Source: Microbacteriaceae bacterium PS02070 (GTDB taxonomy: Bacteria; Actinomycetota; Actinomycetes; Actinomycetales; Microbacteriaceae). Taken from it: a DNA stretch of 64,000 bases. Below, piece after piece: positions 26,061 to 34,477 of this stretch. The position numbers were made by a program, and so were the translations under genes. Every line of letters starts with the position of its first letter. Position 1 is the stretch's first letter. Location of the stretch: contig JASCPE010000001.1 in NCBI GenBank assembly GCA_029959865.1, positions 124,001-188,000 of the forward strand, written 5' to 3'. The notes below the pieces were generated by a model that was given only the letters and a program-made list of their open reading frames with translations, did no database searches and was not told the origin of the DNA.

Positions 26061-29053
26061 GCGAGGGGGGACGTCCTGCGAGCGAGGGCTACACCGAAAA
26101 GAACACGGTGCAGGCTGCGCTCGTGCAACTGCTCGTCGACGCTGGGTGGGCGTATATCCCCGGGAAGGAACTGCCGAGGACCACCTCCCAGGTGTTCATC
26201 GAGTCAGACCTGCGCGGCGCGATCGAAGAGCTGAACCCTTCTCTCGTGGACCGCACGGACGCTGTGCTCAGCGACTTGCGCCGCTCGGCGCTGACAGCCG
26301 CAGACGAGGGTCTCATGGCGGCCAACCAGACGTTCACGCGACTGCTACGCGGCGGCGGGACTGTGATGATGCCGGACACGAACCACGACGAGCCCTACGA
26401 GGTGTTCGACTACGCCCGTCCTGAGCAGAACTCGTTCGTCGTCTCCGATGAGGTCACATATCAGGGTGCTCGGTTCGATGTCGTCCTGTTCGTGAACGGC
26501 ATCCCTGTCGTGGTCGGCGAGACCAAGACCCCTGTGTCCACGGCGGTGACGTGGAAGGCCGGCGCGAAGGACATCTACACCTCGTACGAGGTCCACCAAC
26601 CTGTGTTCTTCACGCCGAACCTGTTGTCGTTCGCAACAGACGGCAAAGAATTCCGCTACGCAGGCGTGCGGACGCCTCTCGAGCACTGGCACCGCTGGGG
26701 TTCCTCCGACGCCTCGGCGACCATCGAGGGCTGGGAGAGGGTCAAGATGAGCGTCGCGGGGCTGCTCAGCCCGCGGGTGATCCTGAACCTGATCGAGCAC
26801 TACGCGATGTTCGATGCGCAGGACGCGGACGGCGCCGTGCGGACGATCAAGCTCCTGCCACGGTACTTCCAGTACGAGGCTGTGGAGAAGATCGTCGCTC
26901 GAGCCACCAGCGAGAACAGCTCGCGGGGCCTGATCTACCACACGCAGGGGTCAGGGAAGACGCTCACGATGTCGTGGGTGGCCGCACGCTTGTACTTTGA
27001 TCCGCAGATGCAGAACCCCACGATCGTCGCCATCGCGGATCGCACTCAGCTGGTGACGCAGACCTTCGCTCAGTTCGCCTCGGCCGGCGTTCCCGCACCT
27101 GTGAAGGCAGCGACGCTCGCATCGCTGCAGACTTCGCTGAAGCAGGGACAGCGGGGCATCATCGCCACCACCGTGCACAAGTTCGTCGGCGCCCGCGTGC
27201 TGTCCGAACGGGAGAACATAGTCCTGCTCGTCGACGAGGCCCACCGCACGCAGGAGGGCTCCCTCGGCGAGGCGATGCGCACTGCGCTTCCGAACGCGCA
27301 CCGATACGGATTCACCGGCACCCCTGTCGCCGACTTTGACCGGAACACCTACCAGCTGTTCGGCGACGAGCGCGACCCCGGGTGGGCCCTCGGCACGTAC
27401 GACTCCGATCGGTCGATCGCCGACGGCACCACGGTGCCCATGCGCGTCGTCCCCCGCCCGGTGAAGTTCGACATCGCCAAAGACGAGCTTGACGCGGCGT
27501 TCGACGCGCTTGCCGATGAGGAAGAACTGACCGAGACACAGAAGGAGTCCTACGCAAGGCGGGTCGCGAACGCCCGCGCGATCTTCCACAACCCGGAGCG
27601 GATCGCCGCAGTGAGCGCCGACATCGTCGATCACTTCTACAAGTCGATCGACCCGCTCGGCATGAAGGCGCAGATCGTCGTGGCAGATCAAGAGCTGTGT
27701 CTCCTTTACGACACGGCGCTGCGAGGCGCTCTCGCAGGCGAGGGCCACACAGACGAGGTCGCGGTGGTCATCTCCGCGACAGGGAAGAGCGAATACGAGC
27801 AATACAAACTCAGCGACGCGGAAGAGGAAGCGCTGCTGGACCGCTTCCGGGACGTGCATGACCCGCTGAAATTCTTGATCGTGACAGCGAAGCTCGGCAC
27901 GGGGTTCAACGCCCCCATCGAGGGTGTGCTCTACCTGGATAAGCCGATGAAGCTTCACACGCTGTTCCAGACGGTCACCCGCACGAACAGGCCATGGCGG
28001 AACCCCGACAACGATTTCGTGAAGAGCTACGGCACCATCGTCGACTATGTCGGTCTCGGCGACGGATTCGCGCGCGCGATCGCACCCTCCAACCCCGAAC
28101 ACGCCGGGCGCCAGATCGACACCGAAGAGCTCCTCGCCACCCTCGCAGGGGCGCTGAAAGAAATCCGCCGCAGGTTCGTGGGCATCACACGTGACGGCTC
28201 CATGGATTCCCTGCAGGCTGCGCTGGAGCGGGTGCCGGCAGACACCGACGACCGGGCAGAGTTCCGTGCTGAGTTCTCTCTGGCCCAGGGGCTGTGGGAG
28301 ACCATCGCACCGGATGCTTCCCTGGACGACTGGGAAGACGACTACCGCTGGTACGCGCAGGTCTACGCCGCGATCCCCGCAGAGACAGATGACGACCTGC
28401 TGTGGGAACGACTGGGCCCGAAGACCCGTGAGCTCGTTCATCAGCACATGCGGAACGTCCGTGTGACCGACCGGAACATCGCCGTAGTCATTGCCGACGC
28501 GGACACGATCCGGACCATGTCGGAGAAGGGGCAGCTGCCGCCGGTCCCGACTGAGTACGAGGGGAAGTCCGCCCGGGAGATCCTCGACTCGCTTACGGCT
28601 CGTATCCAGAGGAAGCTCGACGGCGGCGGGGACGGGGCGCTTCGCTACACGTCGATCGCTGAGCGCCTCGACCAGCTTCGTCAGCGAGTCATCGCGACTG
28701 CGGAGGATTCCATTGACTTCTTGACCACGCTGTTCGGCGTCGCCACCGATCTGAAGACCACCGAGACCGAAGAGGACGGCGGGGTGCTGGCTGATCTGCC
28801 GGACCCGAACATCGGCATGCTCACGCGCATCTTTGAGGAGCACCGCCCGGAAGGCATGACAGTCCTCGTCTCTCAGGTCGTCGCCGAGGTCGATGCCCTG
28901 GTGAAGCAAGCCGTGCACCCCAACTGGGCGACGAAGGACGCCTCGAAGAAGGCGATCCGCCGGCAGCTGCGGCAGCTTTTCCAGAAGTACAAGCTGCCCC
29001 TCACCGGTGAGCCCCTCGAGTCCGCATGGGCCTACATTCTCAAGCACTACTGA
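26057..29053 (+). CDS. hsdR: Type I restriction-modification, endonuclease/translocase subunit
   Basis: 998 residues, the standard size. The N-terminal nuclease has RFDVVLFVNGIPVVVGETK (residues about 139-157), giving the D...E-x-K site. The SF2 motor follows: Walker A YHTQGSGKTLTM near residue 295, VLLVDEAHRTQEG (DEAH) near 391, RYGFTGTPVADFD, and the second RecA lobe with LGTGFNAPIEGVLYLDKPM and TVTRTNRPWRN. The C-terminal helical domain ends LESAWAYILKHY. It starts with GTG overlapping the hsdS stop. Nothing looks damaged, so the restriction system is probably functional. Confidence 0.96.
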   Translation: MSEGGRPASEGYTEKNTVQAALVQLLVDAGWAYIPGKELPRTTSQVFIESDLRGAIEELNPSLVDRTDAVLSDLRRSALTAADEGLMAANQTFTRLLRGGGTVMMPDTNHDEPYEVFDYARPEQNSFVVSDEVTYQGARFDVVLFVNGIPVVVGETKTPVSTAVTWKAGAKDIYTSYEVHQPVFFTPNLLSFATDGKEFRYAGVRTPLEHWHRWGSSDASATIEGWERVKMSVAGLLSPRVILNLIEHYAMFDAQDADGAVRTIKLLPRYFQYEAVEKIVARATSENSSRGLIYHTQGSGKTLTMSWVAARLYFDPQMQNPTIVAIADRTQLVTQTFAQFASAGVPAPVKAATLASLQTSLKQGQRGIIATTVHKFVGARVLSERENIVLLVDEAHRTQEGSLGEAMRTALPNAHRYGFTGTPVADFDRNTYQLFGDERDPGWALGTYDSDRSIADGTTVPMRVVPRPVKFDIAKDELDAAFDALADEEELTETQKESYARRVANARAIFHNPERIAAVSADIVDHFYKSIDPLGMKAQIVVADQELCLLYDTALRGALAGEGHTDEVAVVISATGKSEYEQYKLSDAEEEALLDRFRDVHDPLKFLIVTAKLGTGFNAPIEGVLYLDKPMKLHTLFQTVTRTNRPWRNPDNDFVKSYGTIVDYVGLGDGFARAIAPSNPEHAGRQIDTEELLATLAGALKEIRRRFVGITRDGSMDSLQAALERVPADTDDRAEFRAEFSLAQGLWETIAPDASLDDWEDDYRWYAQVYAAIPAETDDDLLWERLGPKTRELVHQHMRNVRVTDRNIAVVIADADTIRTMSEKGQLPPVPTEYEGKSAREILDSLTARIQRKLDGGGDGALRYTSIAERLDQLRQRVIATAEDSIDFLTTLFGVATDLKTTETEEDGGVLADLPDPNIGMLTRIFEEHRPEGMTVLVSQVVAEVDALVKQAVHPNWATKDASKKAIRRQLRQLFQKYKLPLTGEPLESAWAYILKHY

Positions 29054-29165
29054 CGTGACCGCTAGGCGAATGGGAGTTTTCGGCCCCCGGCTGCGCTGCC
29101 TCGAGTGAGCGATCGAGGACCGGTACACGGGCCACTGCCGAACGCATCAGCTCTCCGAGCTGGCG

Positions 29166-29861
29166 TCAAATCACCCAATCGTTCAGCGGGTTCGTCCCCA
29201 AGAATGTGCTGGCCTTGGTGAATGGAGGATCCTGGCCAAGCAGCGGACGGTTGGCACGACCAGCCCTGGGATGGGCGTTCTCGAATCGCCGATGTCTGCG
29301 AATTGAGACGTGAACGCTGTCCGCGAGATCAACGGCGAACTCACCCCATAGGAGCCATGCCACGCGGTCGCTCTTCGCCGCAACCAGCTCCAGCACCGCG
29401 CGGGTGAAGTCCTCCCACATCGACGTGTCAGGCACCTTTGCTCCGACGCGATGGGTCAAGGCGACATTGAGGAGGAGAACTCCACGGTAAGCCCAAGGAG
29501 ACAGATCGTTACTTAGGGGGCTCAGATTGAGATCACGACGGAGCGATCCAAAGATCTTTCCAAGAGACTGCGGTCGGCCAGCGCGACCAACGGACGGAAT
29601 CGAGAACGCGAGCCCGTGTGCGTGGGACGGATCTGGATAGGGGTCCTCACCAAGGATCACGACACGCACCGAAGGGAGCGGCGTGAGATGGAAGGCACGG
29701 AACACGTCAGTGCGCCTTAGTGGTGAGACCGCTCCCGGCCCGGCTAAATAGAGCGCATCGACCGATGCATAGAGGCCATCCATGTCGAGCGTGGGCGGCA
29801 AAGCGTCTGCCCACGACGCTGGCAACCTCGAGTAGTCCGAGACCTGCGCGAGAACATTCAT
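29166..29861 (-). CDS. Divergent uracil-DNA-glycosylase-like protein (family 1 style)
   Basis: 231 residues. VRVVILGEDPYPDPSHAHGLAFSIP aligns with the family-1 water-activating loop, normally GQDPYHGPGQAHGLAFS; the catalytic Asp is kept but Gln becomes Glu and the His after Pro-Tyr becomes Pro. GVLLLNVALTHRVG matches the uracil-binding LLLNxxLT segment. The minor-groove motif HPSPLS is replaced by HPRAGRANRP. Core Ung enzymes vary little at these sites, so base specificity may differ. It converges on hsdR inside the composite transposon, which hints at a defence or counter-defence role rather than housekeeping repair. Confidence 0.75.
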   Translation of the reverse strand: MNVLAQVSDYSRLPASWADALPPTLDMDGLYASVDALYLAGPGAVSPLRRTDVFRAFHLTPLPSVRVVILGEDPYPDPSHAHGLAFSIPSVGRAGRPQSLGKIFGSLRRDLNLSPLSNDLSPWAYRGVLLLNVALTHRVGAKVPDTSMWEDFTRAVLELVAAKSDRVAWLLWGEFAVDLADSVHVSIRRHRRFENAHPRAGRANRPLLGQDPPFTKASTFLGTNPLNDWVI

Positions 29862-30451
29862 CGTGTCGCGATCCCCACCGATTCAAACTATCCCTACGCC
29901 GGCACCACACGGCCACTCAAGCACCGTCGAGGGTGCTGCCAACGAGCGGTCGCTCGAGCCGCTTGGCGAGCCGCGACCGCGACGACTGCTCGGATCCGAG
30001 ATCGCGACCGAAGAACTTGAAAGTCACTTCGAGGACATCACCGACACATGAATCTGCCTGTGGATAACTAAATCTTGACAAGGCCTTCGCCTGTCGAAAA
30101 TCACACGGTTGTAGTTCGGGACCCCTGCCTCGGTGAAGGAATGGCCCGGAAACCCGCCTGTGAGCGGCTGTGACGCGTTTAAACGCGATCAGGGCGCTCC
30201 TTGTGAATAACTCGGATTTCGACCGCTCAGGCGGGCGTACAGCGTGCGCAATGTCGGTGGCTTCGTCTAGACTCTGAATGCAAGCGAGCCCCGATCTGCC
30301 GAGAGGGAGCGAAGGGCTCACCTGCAGCAGATCAGGGCTCGAGGTGTCTTTGCGGGACCACTCGACTCTAGAGGCTCAATGGCCTCTACGCGAGTTGGAC
30401 ACGTTGTCCGCTCGGGTGTATCTGCTTCCTCCACTGCGGAAGGAGCGCACC
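29862..30451 (+). other. Intergenic stretch with a perfect palindrome
   Basis: No gene that I can support in about 590 bases. CGCGTTTAAACGCG at 30174-30187 is a perfect 14-bp palindrome within TGACGCG...CGCGATCA and could be an operator. The open frames here are short and lack coding bias. Confidence 0.45.
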
Positions 30452-30586
30452 ATGGCGAAGTCGTCGTCGCGGTCGTCCGGAAAGCCCTCGAAGGCCTCGC
30501 TGAGCAAGGCGGGACGGACGCTCGCGTCCAACTCGTCGAGCAAGCCAGCCAAGTCGAAGGCTGGCTCGACGCTCGGTAAGGGCTAG
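30452..30586 (+). CDS. Small basic Ser/Lys-rich protein
   Basis: 44 residues from the ATG at 30452, preceded by GAAGGAG. MAKSSSRSSGKPSKASLSKA, then AGRTLASNSSSKPAKSKAGS and TLGKG: nearly all Ser, Lys, Ala and Gly, with the repeated K-A-G-x-T-L motif. Short proteins with this 'SKAGxxLxxxxSSKxxKSxAGSxL' pattern occur across bacteria in accessory regions and have no known function. The basic charge suggests nucleic-acid binding, which is inference. It stands alone, with about 130 bp to the next gene. Confidence 0.6.
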   Translation: MAKSSSRSSGKPSKASLSKAGRTLASNSSSKPAKSKAGSTLGKG

Positions 30587-30722
30587 CGAGCCGGGAGGGC
30601 CGATCGACCCGAAGTCGGCCGGCCTTCCCTCCTCGCCAACCTGACGGCATCCGCCAGAGTGCTCCTGCTCCGCAGGTATCGACCCGTCCGGGCGAGAAGG
30701 CAGTTCCAGCAACAAGATCAAG

Positions 30723-30974
30723 GTGAAGATCGACCAGGCCGCTCTGCGGCGTGAAATCCAGGCGGGAGTCGACCGCGTCGCGCGTGAGCAAACGCGTGAC
30801 CTCGACCAGCTGCGCCAGCAGTACGCCGGGCGTCCGGTGGCGGAGATCAAGCCCGCACTTCAGCGCCTGTTCGCGCGCTACGACGGCAAAATCACCGATC
30901 CCAAGCTGAGCGAATGGGCGCAGCTCATCAGCGACGGCACCCGCATCGAGATGAAGCCCGGAAGGATTCGGTGA
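30723..30974 (+). CDS. Small helical protein, unknown
   Basis: 83 residues from a GTG at 30723 with no strong ribosome site; an upstream non-standard start is possible because the frame is open before it. Entirely helical (ALRREIQAGVDRVAREQTRD, QRLFARYDGKITDPKLSEWA). The next gene begins with GTG overlapping this stop by 4 bp, so the two form a coupled pair. No domain recognised; the small size and coupling would suit an antitoxin- or adaptor-like role, but there is no direct evidence. Confidence 0.55.
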   Translation: MKIDQAALRREIQAGVDRVAREQTRDLDQLRQQYAGRPVAEIKPALQRLFARYDGKITDPKLSEWAQLISDGTRIEMKPGRIR

Positions 30975-31609
30975 CGTCGGCGATGAGCGAGATCGATCCC
31001 GAGTACGTCAAGCACCAGTACCTCTACGTCCCGTGGACGGACAAGTTCGACAGCTTCGCCCTCGGCAAGGCGCTGGCGTTCTACGTGAAGGATCACTTCG
31101 GGGCACGGCTCACCGCCGTCTGTCCGCAGAAGTCGAACGCGGAGGATCACGCGGAGCTCGCCAAGCTGCCGATCGTGACGGAGCGCACCGGCACTGTCGC
31201 GGACGGCGGCGTGGTCTTGGCCTTCGTTCCGACGCGGAAGGTCATGGCCAAAGTGCACCGGCTCTCGAAGAGCATCGTCATCATGGTCGAAGATCCGTCC
31301 GAGCGGTTCGAGGCCTGGGCCCGATTGGTCGGCGCCTACAACTTGGCGACGCGGAAGTTGATGTCCGCAGGACTCTCTGAGGCCGGCACGAAGGCGCTCG
31401 ACGGTGTGGTCTGGGAGGGCTACAACGGCTGGCACGACTCCATCGCAGAGATGATGACCACGAAGCACCTCAAGGACCTCGCCGAACTCGGTGAATACGA
31501 CCGTGCGATCGTCATCGAGTTCGCTGCGCAGCGAAAGGGCGAGCACGCTCTCAAGCGGCTCGAGAAGATCCTCGATCGGTTCGAACGTGCCGTGTACGCC
31601 GTCGTTTAG
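30971..31609 (+). CDS. Unknown protein coupled to the small helical protein
   Basis: 212 residues from the GTG at 30971 (GTGA overlap with the previous stop). VKHQYLYVPWTDKFDSFALG, GGVVLAFVPTRKVMAKVHRL, SIVIMVEDPSERFEAWARLV and GYNGWHDSIAEMMTTKHL suggest a small alpha/beta domain with no membrane segment. RLEKILDRFERAVYAVV closes it. I do not recognise a family. It lies between the restriction system and the DprA-PRTase operon, so a defence-associated role is possible but unsupported. Confidence 0.65.
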   Translation: MTSAMSEIDPEYVKHQYLYVPWTDKFDSFALGKALAFYVKDHFGARLTAVCPQKSNAEDHAELAKLPIVTERTGTVADGGVVLAFVPTRKVMAKVHRLSKSIVIMVEDPSERFEAWARLVGAYNLATRKLMSAGLSEAGTKALDGVVWEGYNGWHDSIAEMMTTKHLKDLAELGEYDRAIVIEFAAQRKGEHALKRLEKILDRFERAVYAVV

Positions 31610-31697
31610 CGTTCGGCACCGGCGGCGCGGGGAAGTGGTAGGCGCCGACCTCAGCATTGGCTCGCCGGGTACCCCGACGGGCGAGCATTAGCGCTTG

Positions 31698-32456
31698 CTA
31701 GTGCGAACGCCTGCTGACTGGGCAGATACTGCTGTCGTAGGGCGTCGCTGGGTGCGCTCGAAGATAGGTGCCGTGATCGTTCCTCGACGGGTCGAGGGCA
31801 CGACCGAGGACAACGATTCGCGACGCGATGCCTCGTTGCTCGAAGGCCGCCGCGACCGACTGCGCATGCCCGCCGCTTACCCATGTGTCGTCGAAGACGA
31901 GCACTCTGCTCAGTGGCGTCGGCGGGAGCTCGATTTCCCATTGATCCGGGTCTAGCGATCGCCTTGAGTTGCGGGTGCCGTCCGTTGACCCGACATAGCG
32001 GATCGAGACGCGGGGGACACTTGAGGCGAGCATCGACATGATGTGCGTCTCGAAGGGGTGCTCCCCGGGTCGGAGCCCGCTAGTGCTAGGGATATGCGCG
32101 ACGCCGAGCGGCCGGCTGGGGTCTGATGACGCGATGCAGGTGGTGTGACGGCTGAAGGCGAGCGCGAACATGGTTCGGAGGCGGCCGAGCTGATCGGCCG
32201 TCGCGCTCGGCTCCTTGTACTGGCGCAGGTCTTGATAGCCCTGCGAGTCCATCGGCGCCCAGCTCAGCGGGACGACTCCGCCGCTCGCAGTTTTCATGCC
32301 TGATCGCGCGAATGAGTCGCATGGCACGCACCGCTGGTATGCCGGCGAGGATGTGGGTGCAGTGCAGGAGACGCATAGCCCTGCGGCGGGCGGGGGCACG
32401 TTGCGGTACGCCCCCCGTATTACGCGCTCGAGGGCGTCGTAGTTCTCGCCGCTCAC
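31698..32456 (-). CDS. ComF-like phosphoribosyltransferase paired with DprA
   Basis: 252 residues. The PRPP-binding signature is plain: RVLVFDDTWVSGGHAQSVAA near residues 190-207 (hydrophobics-DDT-x2-SG). An N-terminal four-cysteine knuckle (LCVSCTAPTS then RCVPCDSF, residues about 27-47) resembles ComF zinc fingers. The start overlaps the dprA-like stop by ATGA, so the pair is one operon. ComF and DprA both belong to natural competence, but coupled DprA-PRTase pairs in accessory regions have, to my recollection, been proposed as candidate immune systems. The substrate base or nucleotide is unknown. Confidence 0.8.
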   Translation of the reverse strand: MSGENYDALERVIRGAYRNVPPPAAGLCVSCTAPTSSPAYQRCVPCDSFARSGMKTASGGVVPLSWAPMDSQGYQDLRQYKEPSATADQLGRLRTMFALAFSRHTTCIASSDPSRPLGVAHIPSTSGLRPGEHPFETHIMSMLASSVPRVSIRYVGSTDGTRNSRRSLDPDQWEIELPPTPLSRVLVFDDTWVSGGHAQSVAAAFEQRGIASRIVVLGRALDPSRNDHGTYLRAHPATPYDSSICPVSRRSH

Positions 32457-33367
32457 GCCGAGAGAAGAGCGCCGAACGACATGCCATGAGCGGCCCTATC
32501 GCGGCGCTCATGTAGGGCAAGGACCAGGTCGACCGCTTCCTCCGCGGTGTCCGCTACTGAGATGTCGAATCCGGCGCCGAGCATCTCGCGTGCCCATGCG
32601 AGGTTCTCGGCTACGTGTTTGCTTAGGATGAGCGGTCGACCGTGCCTGACGGCCGCGCGCGCCTGGATGCGTGTGCCTGACGTCTCGCCGGCCTCGGCGA
32701 TCACGGTTGCGGAGGAGAAGCCCGACATGACGACGTTGCGCATGGGGAACGTCGCCTTTGTGGCGGGCGCACCCGGTGGGAACTGAGATAGAAGGAGGTG
32801 CTCGCGTGCGATCAGGTCTTGAAGCGCGCGATTCTCCTTTGGGTAGTACACCCCGTGACCGGTTCCGATAACACCAATCGTTCGCCCACCGGCCTCGAGG
32901 GAACCGCGCATGGCTACGGTGTCGATCCCGCGAGCGAGGCCGCTCACAACGGGCACGTCATGCTCGGAGAGCATATGCGCCAGGTCGTGCGCAAAGGTCT
33001 CCCCGCCCTGGCTCGGCCGGCGGGTTCCGACGATTGCGACCGCGTCGACATCCCGTGGCGAGATCGATCCCTGCCAGTACAGAACGGGCGGTGCGTCATG
33101 CACGGTTCTCAGCGCAGCCGGGTAGTCGTCACTTACGAGCGTCGCGACTCGGATGCCGTGCTCCTCAAGCTCGGCGATACGAGACTCGGCAGCATTGAGC
33201 TCCGCCTCGCGGTTGGTCTCGATCAGCTGACCGTCGTAGGACGCGTCAAGGACGGCGGTCGGGGAGCCGAGCCGCTCGATCTGCAGGCGTGTAGTTGCCC
33301 AGGAAAACTTTGGGCGACTGGCGAGGGCGAGCAGGGCCAGGTTGTCTTCAGAAGCTCGCATGATCAC
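32453..33367 (-). CDS. DprA/Smf-like Rossmann protein
   Basis: 304 residues from a GTG at 33365-33367, chosen because GGAGG lies 7 nt before it; an ATG two codons on is less well spaced. The DprA core is clear: AVAIVGTRRPSQGGETFAHD, VVSGLARGIDTVAMRGSLEA, YYPKENRALQDLI and FPMRNVVMSGFSSATVIAEA. In competence DprA loads RecA on incoming DNA, but the chromosome should have its own copy, and this one is IS-flanked cargo paired with a phosphoribosyltransferase. An immune or nucleotide-signalling role is a reasonable alternative (LOG/TIR-like Rossmann relatives bind nucleotides). Confidence 0.85.
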   Translation of the reverse strand: MIMRASEDNLALLALASRPKFSWATTRLQIERLGSPTAVLDASYDGQLIETNREAELNAAESRIAELEEHGIRVATLVSDDYPAALRTVHDAPPVLYWQGSISPRDVDAVAIVGTRRPSQGGETFAHDLAHMLSEHDVPVVSGLARGIDTVAMRGSLEAGGRTIGVIGTGHGVYYPKENRALQDLIAREHLLLSQFPPGAPATKATFPMRNVVMSGFSSATVIAEAGETSGTRIQARAAVRHGRPLILSKHVAENLAWAREMLGAGFDISVADTAEEAVDLVLALHERRDRAAHGMSFGALLSA

Positions 33368-33613
33368 AGGTTACCTCCGGTCACCCACACGCATCTCGGA
33401 GCTGGTGACGTCATCTTCTGCGACCGTGCGAACGGCGTGAAGTAGGCACGCCGCAAAGCTATCGAGGCGCAGTAGCGCCCGCGAGCTACCCCATCCGTGC
33501 GATGCACGTATGAGGATCGGCTTGCGAACGCGCTGCGCGACGGTCGACCCGCTCGCGAGACCGCAGGCGTACTCCTCGGCGGGGATGGCCGTCGTGATCC
33601 GGTCCGTCAACGC

Positions 33614-33752
33614 TGTCCGATGACAGTGATCGTGTCGTCTGTGCCATTGATTCTGTGCCGGAGATCCGCGGGATTCCACGGGCCGCGCTGGGCCCCCGAT
33701 CAGGTGATCCACGCCAGTCCGTGCCATTGAATCTGTAGATTCTCGGAGCGTT
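33614..33752 (+). repeat. Third Tn7-like end-type repeat cluster ('end A')
   Basis: TGTCCGATGACA, then GTGCCATTGATTCTGTG (33641-33657) and GTGCCATTGAATCTGTAG (33721-33738). The start and the ATTGATTCTGTG block align with the cluster at 40312 read inward. Same orientation as the 9313 end. It lies inside the composite-transposon cargo, so it probably came with a different related element. The 445 bp around it (33368-33812) hold no gene that I can support. Confidence 0.5.
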
Positions 33753-33812
33753 GAGCCAGCGGCGACGCGACTCCCGCCGTTTCCCGCAGGTCGAGGCCGA
33801 GCGATGCGTCGG

Positions 33813-34133
33813 TCAGTGTCCGGCGCCGAGCTCGACGAGGAGGACGCCGCCGACGACGAGGGCGATGCCGGCTGCCATGATCCAGGTGAAGGGCTCGTCG
33901 AAGAGGAACTTGCTGAGGACAGCGGTGAGCGCGACGCCGGATGCCGCCCAGATGCCGTACGCGACACCGAGACCCATCCCCGCCCCCAATGTGAGCGAGA
34001 GGAGCGCGAAGGCTGCCAAGTAGCCGACGGCGACGCCGATGATCCAGATCTTCTTGCCGTGGGTGGCCATGCGGAGGGAGAGCGTGCCGGCGACTTCGAA
34101 GAGGATCGCGCCGATAAGGAACAGCCAGGCCAT
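33813..34133 (-). CDS. Small multidrug resistance (SMR) family protein, second of a pair
   Basis: 106 residues, four transmembrane helices: WLFLIGAILFEVAGTLSLRM, IWIIGVAVGYLAAFALLSLT, GVAYGIWAASGVALTAVLS and WIMAAGIALVVGGVLLVEL. The helix-1 glutamate (FEVAG) used for proton-coupled cation export and the GIWAASG helix-3 motif are present. The ATG overlaps the stop of the first SMR gene by ATGA. Paired SMR genes usually form heterodimers (EbrAB/YkkCD type) exporting quaternary ammonium or guanidinium-like compounds. Confidence 0.93.
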   Translation of the reverse strand: MAWLFLIGAILFEVAGTLSLRMATHGKKIWIIGVAVGYLAAFALLSLTLGAGMGLGVAYGIWAASGVALTAVLSKFLFDEPFTWIMAAGIALVVGGVLLVELGAGH

Positions 34134-34477
34134 CAGAGTGCCTCTCGCTTCTTTGCGGCTCGCTGGGAGCCGAGTTCGATGGTGAGCACGCCGAGGATGA
34201 TAAGAGCGATCCCTGCGAGCATGACGGGCGTGAGCGCTTCGCCGAAAATGATTGCGGAAAGGACGGCGGTCAGGGCAACGCCCGATGCGCCCCAGATGCC
34301 GTAAGCGACCCCGAGCGTCATCCCCTGGCGCAGGGTGAGTGAGAGGAACAGGAACGCGCTGACGAACCCCGCTGCCACGAGCACGTACCACGCCGGGTGG
34401 TCCAACGCTGCTTTGAGTGAGAGGGAGCCGGCGGCCTCGCTGAGGATCGCGCCGACAAGGAAGAGCCACTTCTTCAT
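34133..34477 (-). CDS. Small multidrug resistance (SMR) family protein, first of a pair
   Basis: 114 residues with the same four-helix plan: WLFLVGAILSEAAGSLSLKA (helix-1 Glu kept), WYVLVAAGFVSAFLFLSLTL, GVAYGIWGASGVALTAVLSA and VMLAGIALIILGVLTIELGS. A basic tail (SQRAAKKREAL) extends into the cytoplasm. Starts with an ATGA overlap on the TetR stop and is followed by the second SMR gene with another, so all three are one operon. Confidence 0.93.
   Translation of the reverse strand: MKKWLFLVGAILSEAAGSLSLKAALDHPAWYVLVAAGFVSAFLFLSLTLRQGMTLGVAYGIWGASGVALTAVLSAIIFGEALTPVMLAGIALIILGVLTIELGSQRAAKKREAL

Noticed and set aside
26951..29128. 725-codon open frame antisense to hsdR
   Set aside because: Shadow of hsdR, which has all expected motifs; no ribosome site or domain in the shadow.
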